The position numbers were made by a program, and so were the translations under genes. Of a stretch of DNA of 32,832 nucleotides, positions 7,443 through 15,265 are shown piece after piece (within the stretch, counting starts at the first letter, position 1; the number at the start of each line of letters is the position of its first letter). The stretch is taken from NCBI GenBank assembly GCA_030917925.1, contig JAUPTV010000272.1, positions 1 through 32,832 on the forward strand, given 5' to 3'. Under the pieces are notes generated by a model that did no database searches, was not told the DNA's origin, and saw only the letters and a list, made by a program, of their open reading frames with translations. The DNA is from Pseudomonadota bacterium (lineage in GTDB: Bacteria; Pseudomonadota; Gammaproteobacteria; Competibacterales; Competibacteraceae).

Positions 7443-8851
7443 TGACCCGCCCGCAACCTCATATCCTGGTCATTGACGACGATGAACCGGTTTCCCGGAT
7501 GATCGGGATGATTCTCGCTGACCAGGACTACGCCGTTTCGGTCTACACCCATTCGCCGACCGCAATGACCGCCTTTGCGCCCGGCCGTTATGATCTGGTG
7601 ATTACCGACGTCAAAATGCCCATCCTCGGTGGGCTGGAGGTTCTGCAACAGATTAAGGCCCAGGAAGCGGCGATTCCGGTCATCATGATCACCGCCCATG
7701 CCACGGTCGATCTGTCCATCGCCGCGCTACGCAAGGGCGCTTACGACCTGCTGATCAAACCTTTTGAACCGGAAGAACTGCTGTCGCGGGTTCGTAATGC
7801 GCTGCGGCAAACCGCGCTGGTGCGAGAAAATCGCGAACTCAAGGAGGAACTGGCTGCCTGGCAGGGATCCATCGTTGGCCAGGCACCGGTGCTGCTGAAT
7901 ATGCTGGAAACGGCGCGAAAAGTGGCTGCTCGCGACATCCCGGTACTAATCAGCGGCGAGTCCGGCTCCGGCAAGGAACTGGTCGCCCGGGCGATTCGCG
8001 ACGCTTCGCCGCGTAAGGAAGCGCCCTTTGTCGCCATCAACTGCGGGGCCATTCCCGAGACGCTGCTGGAAAGCGAACTGTTCGGTCACCGCAAGGGCGC
8101 TTTCACCGGTGCGGACCGCGATCACAAGGGCCTGCTGGAAACTGCAAATGGCGGCACATTGTTCCTCGATGAGGTCGGCACCCTGCCGCTGAACGTGCAG
8201 AAAACCCTGTTGCGGTTTTTGCAGGAACAGGAGTTCTACCGGGTCGGCGATACGTCGCCCATCAAGGTCGATGTGCGGATACTGTCCGCGACCAACCTGG
8301 ATTTACCCACTGCCGTGCAAAGCGGCGTCTTCCGCGAGGACTTGTACTACCGTCTGAATGTGGTTCATCTCCGGCTTCCATCACTGCGCCAGCGCCGTTC
8401 GGATATTCCGCTGCTCATCGCCCATTTCATCAAGCAGCAAAATCAGCGCTTTGGCACCCAGATCAAGGGATTTACCCGCACGGCGATGGAAGCGCTGATG
8501 CAATATGACTGGCCGGGCAACATCCGCCAGCTCAGTAATGTGATTCAGGCCGCGATGGCGATTGAGAACAGCGACTACCTCAGCGTCGAGGTGCTGGATC
8601 AACTCATCGAACTGCCGAAAAAGATCGCCCTGCCCACCGGAGCGATCAGCGAACTCGATTATGCAACGGCGCTCACCACCTTTGAAGCTGACTATTTCGG
8701 CCAGTTGCTGGAAATCAGCAACGGCCATATCGAGGATGTCGCGCATCGAGCCGGCATGAATGTCGCGACGGTTTACCGCAAGATCAAAAAATACGGGCTA
8801 CACCGAACCCTGCCTGAAAGCGGTTCCAAATCCCGGTTTCAGGATGAATGA
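7442..8851 (+). CDS. Sigma-54-dependent response regulator (NtrC family)
   Basis: This 469-residue activator has the full NtrC architecture. The receiver domain has the acidic pocket DDD at 12-14, phosphoacceptor Asp56 in ITDVKMP and Lys106 in IKPF. The AAA+ domain carries Walker A GESGSGKE, the sigma-54 contact loop GAFTGA, Walker B LFLDEVG and the YDWPGNIRQL segment. The C-terminal Fis-type helix-turn-helix ends in VATVYRKIKKYGL. Phosphorylated protein should remodel sigma-54 polymerase at a -24/-12 promoter. The nearest is at 9052-9067, 200 bases downstream, so the transporter operon is the obvious target. The start overlaps the kinase stop by one base. Confidence 0.92.
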   Translation: MTRPQPHILVIDDDEPVSRMIGMILADQDYAVSVYTHSPTAMTAFAPGRYDLVITDVKMPILGGLEVLQQIKAQEAAIPVIMITAHATVDLSIAALRKGAYDLLIKPFEPEELLSRVRNALRQTALVRENRELKEELAAWQGSIVGQAPVLLNMLETARKVAARDIPVLISGESGSGKELVARAIRDASPRKEAPFVAINCGAIPETLLESELFGHRKGAFTGADRDHKGLLETANGGTLFLDEVGTLPLNVQKTLLRFLQEQEFYRVGDTSPIKVDVRILSATNLDLPTAVQSGVFREDLYYRLNVVHLRLPSLRQRRSDIPLLIAHFIKQQNQRFGTQIKGFTRTAMEALMQYDWPGNIRQLSNVIQAAMAIENSDYLSVEVLDQLIELPKKIALPTGAISELDYATALTTFEADYFGQLLEISNGHIEDVAHRAGMNVATVYRKIKKYGLHRTLPESGSKSRFQDE

Positions 8852-8908
8852 CTGACTGCCACGGAAGGTTTTTGGCGTTTCGACGAATCCGGTTTCGCAA
8901 AACTGCAA

Positions 8909-8937
8909 TCCCCTCCCACCCGCCCCCCGCAAGGGGT
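8909..8937. repeat. GC-rich intergenic repeat remnant
   Basis: A C-rich stretch is followed by a CCCC-GCAA-GGGG hairpin (8925-8936). It resembles the hairpin at 10724-10747 and others in the window. It lies between the response regulator and the sigma-54 promoter. No T-tract follows, so terminator function is doubtful. The rest of 8852-9051 holds no gene; it is AT-rich from 8998 onward, as expected just upstream of a sigma-54 promoter. Confidence 0.4.
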
Positions 8938-9051
8938 GAGCGCGTTCATCGCATATCCCCTTCGCAGCACCGCGATTCTTCCCCGGTGAATTGCTCAAAA
9001 ATATTCAAATAACAGACTGTAAATCAACATATTTTTAACAGTTTGACTATC

Positions 9052-9067
9052 TGGCACGAGGGTTGCT
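9052..9067 (+). promoter_or_regulatory. Sigma-54 (-24/-12) promoter
   Basis: The sequence TGGCAC-N5-TTGCT is an excellent match to the RpoN consensus, with GG at 9053-9054 and GC at 9065-9066 separated by exactly 10 bases. Transcription should start near 9077, about 30 bases before the ATG at 9108. The NtrC-type activator gene lies immediately upstream. The AT-rich DNA at 9001-9050 contains TAACAG at 9010-9015 and 9036-9041; whether this is an activator site is unclear. Confidence 0.88.
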
Positions 9068-9107
9068 TTATCCAGCGCAGGTTAATCACCGAAATTTTGG
9101 AGTGAAT

Positions 9108-9320
9108 ATGAACGGCCAACGCGTTTGCCCCTTTTACGGGCAGAACCGGGATCGTTGTGAAATCGGGTCTGGCTACATTTCGCCCCATCAAGTGGAAGTT
9201 ATCGTCCGGCATTGCGCCTCACGTTATGAGGACTGCGCCAGATACCAGGAATTGAACGGACGCCATCTCCACGCAGAGGGAGAAGTCTCCGTTATGTCCT
9301 TAATGTCATCAATGTATTGA
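9108..9320 (+). CDS. Small cysteine-rich protein ahead of OFA transporter
   Basis: This 70-residue cytoplasmic protein has four cysteines at residues 7, 17, 36 and 43 and histidines at 27 and 35, in the pattern C-x9-C-x18-C-x6-C. That spacing could hold a metal or iron-sulfur cluster, but I know no characterised family for it. ATG 9108 has GGAG five bases upstream and is the first start after the sigma-54 promoter. The gene ends 23 bases before the transporter ATG, so the two are surely co-transcribed. It may be a regulatory or accessory partner of the transporter; that is inference. Confidence 0.72.
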   Translation: MNGQRVCPFYGQNRDRCEIGSGYISPHQVEVIVRHCASRYEDCARYQELNGRHLHAEGEVSVMSLMSSMY

Positions 9321-9343
9321 AACACCATAAGGAAAATCAACCC

Positions 9344-10690
9344 ATGGCCGTATCGAATAGTAAGGGCTGGTCCGTTGTTTTAGCGGGAACTGGCATCAAT
9401 CTGGCGCTCGGCGTCCTGTATACCTGGAGTATCTTCAAGGGCGCGATCAGCGACTCGATCAAACAAGGTGGGCCGGATGCGTTCCAGTGGGACCTGGCCT
9501 CAATCAATGATCCCTACGCGGTGTGCTGTCTGATGTTCGCCTTTTCCATGATCATGGCTGGCAAGTGCCAGGATCGGATTGGACCCCGCATGACGGCCAT
9601 GATCGGCGGTTTGCTGGTTGGCGCAGGCTTTATCCTGATGTCCCAGACTACCAATTACTGGCTCTGGGTGGTCGGCTTTGGTGTACTGGCCGGCATGGGT
9701 TTCGGGTTTGGCTATTCTTCAGCGACCCCGCCCGCCTTGAAGTGGTTTCCATCATCAAAAACCGGATTGATCGCCGGTATCGTCGTCTCCGGCTTTGGCC
9801 TGGCGTCAGTTTATATTGCGCCACTGAGCACCTATTTGTTGAAAACCGGCGGCATCTCTTGGGCGATGATGATCCTGGGCGTCGCGTTTATCATCATCGT
9901 TACGCTCTTCTCGATGTTACTGACCAATCCCCCAGTCGGTTATACGCCCAGCAGTCCAGCTCCCGCGCCAGGGTCAGCGGTGAAACCTGCAGCTCCCAAG
10001 GTGCCGGATCTCACCCCTTTGCAGGTACTGAAAACGCCCACTTTCTATGTCATGTGGCTGGCGTTCTTCATCGGCTCCGGCGCGGGTCTGATGGTCATTG
10101 GCAGCATCGCCGGCATGGCCAAGCAGAGTATGGGCGAACTGGCGTTCCTGGCGGTCGTCATTCTGGCCGTGGGCAATGCGTCTGGCCGTATTATTGCGGG
10201 CGTCTTGTCTGACCGCATCGGTCGCACACTGACCTTGGCGCTGATGACCGGCTTCCAGGCGATTCTCATGTTTATCGCTATTCCCATCATCGGCGCGGAG
10301 CATCCCAGCGCGGTGCTGCTGGTGTTGATTGCGACCCTGATTGGCTTTAACTACGGTGCCAACCTGTCGCTGTTTCCGGCCATTACCAAGGATTTCTGGG
10401 GCATCAAGAGCTTTGGAGCCAATTACGGCGTGCTGTTCACCGCATGGGGCATTGGTGGCTTTGTCCTGGGGCGCGCCTCCGAAATGATGAAAGCGGCGAC
10501 CGGCGACTTCACCCTGTCGTTTGGCGTCGCGGGTATGCTGTTGACGGCGGCAGCCCTGGCGCTGGTGCTCAGGGATTTGTTCAACCAGATGGTGCAGACG
10601 CAAGTCACTAAGGAACTCCAACGGCGTGAGGTAGCGCAGGCGTCGATCCAGGAACCGGTACTGAAGCCGACTCTCGAACCTGCGACTTGA
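9344..10690 (+). CDS. OFA-family MFS transporter (oxalate/formate antiporter type)
   Basis: The 448-residue protein is a 12-helix major facilitator of the oxalate:formate antiporter family, recognisable from the N-terminal GINLALGVLYTWSIFK segment, the loop-2 KCQDRIGPR motif, the GMGFGFGYSSATPPALKWFP segment and the second-half LSDRIGR motif. It lies in the inner membrane and should move a small mono- or dicarboxylate; the substrate cannot be read from sequence. ATG 9344 has AAGGAAA eight bases upstream; an earlier TTG at 9317 is less likely. It is the second gene of the sigma-54 operon, and the upstream Cache-domain kinase fits carboxylate-responsive control. Confidence 0.88.
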   Translation: MAVSNSKGWSVVLAGTGINLALGVLYTWSIFKGAISDSIKQGGPDAFQWDLASINDPYAVCCLMFAFSMIMAGKCQDRIGPRMTAMIGGLLVGAGFILMSQTTNYWLWVVGFGVLAGMGFGFGYSSATPPALKWFPSSKTGLIAGIVVSGFGLASVYIAPLSTYLLKTGGISWAMMILGVAFIIIVTLFSMLLTNPPVGYTPSSPAPAPGSAVKPAAPKVPDLTPLQVLKTPTFYVMWLAFFIGSGAGLMVIGSIAGMAKQSMGELAFLAVVILAVGNASGRIIAGVLSDRIGRTLTLALMTGFQAILMFIAIPIIGAEHPSAVLLVLIATLIGFNYGANLSLFPAITKDFWGIKSFGANYGVLFTAWGIGGFVLGRASEMMKAATGDFTLSFGVAGMLLTAAALALVLRDLFNQMVQTQVTKELQRREVAQASIQEPVLKPTLEPAT

Positions 10691-10723
10691 TTCACCAAAG
10701 CAGCGATTACTCCCCTCCCCCCA

Positions 10724-10747
10724 GCCTTCCCCTGCAAAGGGGAAGGC
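10724..10747. repeat. Perfect 10-bp hairpin downstream of the transporter
   Basis: GCCTTCCCCT-GCAA-AGGGGAAGGC is a perfect inverted repeat with a stable GCAA loop, 33 bases after the transporter stop. No T-run follows, so it could stabilise the mRNA 3' end or be one of the dispersed intergenic repeats; intrinsic termination is less likely. The rest of 10748-10940 holds no gene I can support. Confidence 0.6.
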
Positions 10748-10940
10748 GTCTGATGAAACGTTAAGCAGTGTTCATTTCATAAGGAAGTGTTCGGGTTGCG
10801 CTGACCGGAAAACCTGGCATTGGCGCGTTTGCGAGTCTATCATTAAAAAATGACAGGCAAGACACAAGCGCTAGTCGGCATAACAGGATTTGAAGGTGTT
10901 TAGCACGATAACCCATTGATGAATCAGGGAACCTCTATTC

Positions 10941-12575
10941 ATGAACAGTCTGCGGCACGACCTGCTGGAAACCGCTCAACAATTCAACATTGACCTCCCA
11001 CCCATGCAGGGCGAGTTGGCCTGCGCGTTTGTGGGGGAATGGAATTCTGGCAAGAGTAGTCTCCAGAATAGTCTGTTGGGCTTACCCCTGTTACCGGAAC
11101 AGCCCATTCCGACTACGAAAACGGTGGTCTCCCTCGGTCAGGGCCAAGTGGCTGAACCGGTCGCCATCATCCAGACCGAGACGGGTGCCTATCAGGAGTA
11201 TCGGGGACCAGCCGCTATTACCGCATTACAAAATTCGACGCAGAATTTGCCGCGCATCGACTACCGGGCACCGCAACTGGATCTGCCGCCGCATACACTG
11301 TTCATCGACACGCCCGGCTTTAATGACACTGACCAAATCGCCAGCGCCAAAGCGGAAACCGTGCAAGCGGATCTGGTGGTTTTCGTGATGAATGCCGACG
11401 TGTCGGCGCTGAATCAGACGCAAATCAACTTCATTCAGCAAGTCGCGCTGAGCAAAGCGAATTTGCAGGATTTGTTCTTTGTCATTACCCATAGCGATCT
11501 TTTGGACAACCCCGTAGATCGGGAAATCCTGTGTCAGCGTGTTGGTGCCCATATTGGCAGTGACCGGATTTTCCTGCTGTCGAACAAGAGTCAGGAAGGC
11601 GTCCAGGCGTTCAAAACCGTGTTGTACGGCTATATTCGTGAACGCCAGACCGTGTTGCTGGAGCAGCGCAGCCAGCGACATGAACGACAACTGGTCGAGG
11701 CGCTCCGTCATCAGGTCGCGCTGGAACGCGCCGCTCTGGCGCAACTGAAAACCCAAACGGCAGAACAGCGTGAAGCGTTGCGAGTGAAGATTCAGGAAGC
11801 GCGGCGTAAGGAGATGGCCAAGAAGAGCGAATTGCGCAACCGGAGTCGGCAACAGTTGCAGGAAACCGTGCAAGCCTTGCGCGATTTGATCGATCACAGT
11901 GAGGAACGGCTGGAGGTTTTCATTGAGGGTTGCCCGGTGGAACAGCTACAAAAGAAAGGGCATGTCCAGCAACAAATTGAGGAGGAGCTGACCAAGACCC
12001 TGCAACCGGCGGTACAGGTTCTGCTGGAACGTCTGCTGCGGGCAATTCAGGGCGAGGTCCGCGCGGGTCAGAGTTACTCGACGCAACTGCTGGCTGATCT
12101 GGATATTCAGTTACCGCCCTACGCCTCGCCGCTGACGCGGGTCACGGCGGAACACATTATGCCGCTGGCGTTTATCGGGAGTGTGCTGACCATGGGCTGG
12201 TTCAGTGTGCCGACGCTGCTGCTGGGTTATTTGACGGTGAAAGCGCGGGAATTTGGCCTGACGCGCTATGCTGATCAAACCGGTTTGCTCGACCGGGCGC
12301 TGGATGGCATCAAGAACGTCGCGGCGGTCGGTTACAAAAAGACGCTGAAAATGACACTGGCTAAAACGTTGATCGACTATATGAACCAGGTTGCTGATTA
12401 TTTCCGGGAGGTTTTGGAGAAAGTAACCGAGCAGGCGCTGGCACAAATTAATCTGGTGGAGGATCTGGAAAAGGCGATGCAACGGCTGCGCGATGAGAAA
12501 GGGATGATTGATCAGGAACTGCGCTTGGAAAAGGCTGAGGCGCTGTTGAACGCGGTGCCCGTCGTGGCGAACTGA
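10941..12575 (+). CDS. Bacterial dynamin-like GTPase
   Basis: The 544-residue protein begins with a dynamin-type GTPase domain: P-loop GEWNSGKS at 32-39, switch I Thr in IPTTKTV, G3 motif DTPGFND, and G4 in VITHSD. It continues with a long Gln/Glu/Arg-rich coiled-coil stalk (about 240-330), then a hydrophobic stretch LAFIGSVLTMGWFSVPTLLLGYL (about 408-430) that could be a membrane paddle or hairpin, and a second helical tail. Proteins of this type act on membranes in fission, repair or phage defence; which applies here is unknown. The start has AGGGAA upstream. It ends 6 bases before the next gene, forming a two-gene unit. Confidence 0.82.
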   Translation: MNSLRHDLLETAQQFNIDLPPMQGELACAFVGEWNSGKSSLQNSLLGLPLLPEQPIPTTKTVVSLGQGQVAEPVAIIQTETGAYQEYRGPAAITALQNSTQNLPRIDYRAPQLDLPPHTLFIDTPGFNDTDQIASAKAETVQADLVVFVMNADVSALNQTQINFIQQVALSKANLQDLFFVITHSDLLDNPVDREILCQRVGAHIGSDRIFLLSNKSQEGVQAFKTVLYGYIRERQTVLLEQRSQRHERQLVEALRHQVALERAALAQLKTQTAEQREALRVKIQEARRKEMAKKSELRNRSRQQLQETVQALRDLIDHSEERLEVFIEGCPVEQLQKKGHVQQQIEEELTKTLQPAVQVLLERLLRAIQGEVRAGQSYSTQLLADLDIQLPPYASPLTRVTAEHIMPLAFIGSVLTMGWFSVPTLLLGYLTVKAREFGLTRYADQTGLLDRALDGIKNVAAVGYKKTLKMTLAKTLIDYMNQVADYFREVLEKVTEQALAQINLVEDLEKAMQRLRDEKGMIDQELRLEKAEALLNAVPVVAN

Positions 12576-12581
12576 CAGGTT

Positions 12582-13562
12582 ATGCCCATGAGTCACGAAA
12601 ATGACGACCCCTCGTACAAGACGCTGTTCAGCGCCCCGGAAGTGGTGCGGGATTTGATTCTGGGCTTTATTCCGGATGAATGGCTGCACAGCCTGGATTA
12701 CCATACGCTCGAACGGGTATCGGGGAGCTACATCACCGATGATCTGCGCGACCGGGCCGATGATATTGTGTGGCGGGTCAAGGTCAAAGAGAAGTGGGTT
12801 TACCTCTACATCCTGATCGAGTTCCAGAGCACGGTCGACGCTTGGATGGCGGTGCGCGTGATGACCTATGTCGGTCTCTTGTATCAGGATTTGATCAAGC
12901 AGAAGCAGGTTTTGGAAGAGCACCAATTGCCGCCAGTGCTGCCCATTGTGCTGTATAACGGCGACGGGAAGTGGACGGCCAAGACGAACATCGCCGATCT
13001 AATTCCCAAAACGCCGGGATTATTGGCGAAGTACACGCCGCACCTGGAATATCTGCTGATCAATGAGAATCAATACGATGTCGCTAAACTGGCGACCATG
13101 AAGAATCTGGTGGCGGCGGCGATCCGGTTTGAGCGCCCGGACAGCGTCGAGTCGCTGATGGAGCTGATTGATGTGCTGAATGGGTGGCTGGCGGGCAAAC
13201 CGGAACTCAAGCAGATTTTCGCTATCTGGATTCGGGCGATGGTGCTGCAACATAGCCAAAATCGCTTGGTATTACCTAAGGTTCATACTTTGAAGGAGTT
13301 GAAAATGACACTGGCTGAACGGTTTGAGACCTGGGCTTTCCAGCATGAGCAACGGGGCATCGAGAAAGGCATCGAGAAGGGCGTCGAGAAGGGCGTCGAG
13401 AAGGGAGAGGCCCTATTACTACAGCGTTTGCTGGTTCGGCATTTTGGCGTGTTGCCGAATGAGGTAGTAGCGCAGATTGGCTCCGCTAATAAGGAGCAAA
13501 TTGAGTCCTGGTTTGATCGCGCTTTGGATGCCGACAGCCTGGATGATGTGTTCCGCCCTTAA
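12582..13562 (+). CDS. Rpn-family (PD-(D/E)XK) nuclease/transposase-like protein
   Basis: The 326-residue product matches the Rpn/recombination-promoting nuclease family (transposase_31-like): the N-terminal HDPSYK-like segment (here NDDPSYKTLFS), then D in RADDIVWRVK and the ILIEFQS motif, which together give the PD-(D/E)XK active-site pattern, followed by PVVLYNG-like PIVLYNGDGKW. Near the C-terminus four GIEK/GVEK repeats form a flexible charged stretch, common in this family. Starts at 12582 and 12588 are both possible. Members cut DNA and promote recombination, and are often multi-copy. It follows the dynamin gene by 6 bases; no functional link between the two is known to me. Confidence 0.82.
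   Translation: MPMSHENDDPSYKTLFSAPEVVRDLILGFIPDEWLHSLDYHTLERVSGSYITDDLRDRADDIVWRVKVKEKWVYLYILIEFQSTVDAWMAVRVMTYVGLLYQDLIKQKQVLEEHQLPPVLPIVLYNGDGKWTAKTNIADLIPKTPGLLAKYTPHLEYLLINENQYDVAKLATMKNLVAAAIRFERPDSVESLMELIDVLNGWLAGKPELKQIFAIWIRAMVLQHSQNRLVLPKVHTLKELKMTLAERFETWAFQHEQRGIEKGIEKGVEKGVEKGEALLLQRLLVRHFGVLPNEVVAQIGSANKEQIESWFDRALDADSLDDVFRP
13356..13403 (+). repeat. Four 12-bp tandem repeats inside the Rpn gene
   Basis: Four consecutive 12-base units of the type GGC-RTC-GAG-AAR encode GIEK, GIEK, GVEK, GVEK. The unit is a multiple of three, so copy-number change by slippage would keep the frame and only lengthen or shorten the charged linker. Confidence 0.85.
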
Positions 13563-13594
13563 CTGTGCATTGCCAACCATCAACAACCCAGTGG

Positions 13595-15265
13595 CTACCC
13601 CCCCTCAATCCGGTAACTGTACCCCTGCTCGGTGAGAAACAGTTGCCGATGCCGGGCGAAATCCTCCTCACAGGTGCGCAGACTGACCAGGGTATAAAAC
13701 CGCGCCCGCCGCCCATCCTGCTTGGGCCGCAACACCCGCCCTAACCGCTGCGCTTCCTCCTGCCGCGAACCATACTTGCCCGACACCTGAATCAACACAT
13801 CCGCATCCGGCAAATCCACCGCGAAATTCCCCACCCGCGACAGCACCAGCCCTGGAATGGTCCGCTCGCGGAATCCCTGATACAGCCGCTCCCGCTCACT
13901 CTGCGGCGTCTTGCCGGTCAGCAGCGGAAACCCGGTATCTGCCGCCAGTTCTTCCAACTGGCTGATGTACTCTCCAATCACCAGAATCCGATGCCCGGCT
14001 TCCCGTTCCAGCAAGTCCAGCACCACCGCCCGCTTGCGGGGATTCTCGGCGGCGACGCGAAACTGATTCCGGCGTGGGGCCAAGGCGTATTCCATATCCC
14101 GCTCGGAACCCTGGGCCACGCGAATTTCCATACAATCGGCAGCGGCGATCCAGCCCTGCCCTTCCAACTCCCGCCACGGCGCGTCATAGCGCTTCGGCCC
14201 GATCAGCGCGAAGACATCCTTCTCCAGCCCATCCTCGCGAATCAGCGTCGCGGTCAGGCCCAACCGCCGCCGTGACTGCAATTCAGCAGTAATGCGGAAC
14301 ACCGGCGCAGGCAACAAATGCACTTCGTCATAGATGATCAGCCCCCAGGACCGGGCATGGAACAGCCCGAAATGGACAAACTCCCCATCCCGACTGGGCC
14401 GCCAGGTCAACATCTGATAGGTCGCCAGGGTCACCGGCCCGGTGTCCTTGCGCTGGCTGTTGTATTGGGCAACCGCATCCGGGGGCAGATCGGTCTTGTC
14501 CAGCAGTTCCCGCCGCCATTGCTCCATCGAGGTCTGGCTGGTGGTCAGAATCAGCGTGTTCTCCTGCACCAGCGCCATGATCGCCAAACCGACTATCGTC
14601 TTACCCGCGCCGCAGGGCAGCACAATCACCCCACTGCCACCCTGCGCCCGACCTTCCCGGTAGAACGCCGCCGCCGCCGCCCGCTGATAGTCGCGGATCA
14701 GCAACGGTTCGCCACCGCATGTCAGGGCGCGCAACGTCACCGGCAATTCCTGACCGGCGTTGTAACCCGCCAGATCGTCGGCGGGATAACCGGTAGCGAC
14801 CAGCGCCTGTTTGAGCAGGCCGCGCACACCTAGCGGGACGCGAAACGCCAAGTCGCCCAGCCGTTCCCCCAGTAACGGGGAAACCTGCCGGTCGCGAGCC
14901 AGCAATTCCGCCAGCGGCGCATCGGCTACCCGCAGAAGTAGTCCGGCCTCATCGCGATCAATCACTGCCAGCCCATAACGCCGACCCAGCCCCTCGATCT
15001 CCTGCGCGACGCCCTCCGGCACCGGATACTTGGCGTACTCGCGCAAGGTCGCAATCATCCGCCCGGTGCTCAACCCGCTGGCCCGGGCGTTCCAGATGCT
15101 CAGGGGCGTAATGCGGTAGGTATGGATATGCTCGGGACTTTTGACCAGTTCCGCGAAAGACACCAAAGCATCGCGCGCGGCGTCGGCGCGCGGCGAATGC
15201 ACTTCCAGCAGGACGGTTTGATCGCTCTGCACGATCAGGGGATTTTCCGGAATGTAATCACTCAT
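13595..15265 (-). CDS. XPB/Ssl2-type superfamily 2 DNA helicase
   Basis: This 556-residue protein is a bacterial XPB-like 3'-5' helicase. The N-terminal 180 residues hold the helicase-associated domain (NPLIVQSDQTVLLEV, KSPEHIHTYRITPLS). Two RecA-like domains follow with Walker A PCGAGKT, DEVH box IIYDEVHLLP, motif III GLTATL, the XPB-specific RED motif in IREDG, and motif VI QRLGRVLRP. Its role is probably DNA opening in repair or transcription-coupled processes. The start overlaps the stop of the upstream gene by four bases (ATGA at 15262-15265), so the two are coupled and probably form a complex. No archaeal-type Bax1 nuclease is seen; the partner differs. Confidence 0.88.
   Translation of the reverse strand: MSDYIPENPLIVQSDQTVLLEVHSPRADAARDALVSFAELVKSPEHIHTYRITPLSIWNARASGLSTGRMIATLREYAKYPVPEGVAQEIEGLGRRYGLAVIDRDEAGLLLRVADAPLAELLARDRQVSPLLGERLGDLAFRVPLGVRGLLKQALVATGYPADDLAGYNAGQELPVTLRALTCGGEPLLIRDYQRAAAAAFYREGRAQGGSGVIVLPCGAGKTIVGLAIMALVQENTLILTTSQTSMEQWRRELLDKTDLPPDAVAQYNSQRKDTGPVTLATYQMLTWRPSRDGEFVHFGLFHARSWGLIIYDEVHLLPAPVFRITAELQSRRRLGLTATLIREDGLEKDVFALIGPKRYDAPWRELEGQGWIAAADCMEIRVAQGSERDMEYALAPRRNQFRVAAENPRKRAVVLDLLEREAGHRILVIGEYISQLEELAADTGFPLLTGKTPQSERERLYQGFRERTIPGLVLSRVGNFAVDLPDADVLIQVSGKYGSRQEEAQRLGRVLRPKQDGRRARFYTLVSLRTCEEDFARHRQLFLTEQGYSYRIEGG

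Noticed and set aside
10800-10860. Second sigma-54-like promoter before the dynamin gene (TGGCAT...TTTGC)
   Set aside because: The GG-GC spacing is 13 bases instead of 10, so it does not fit.
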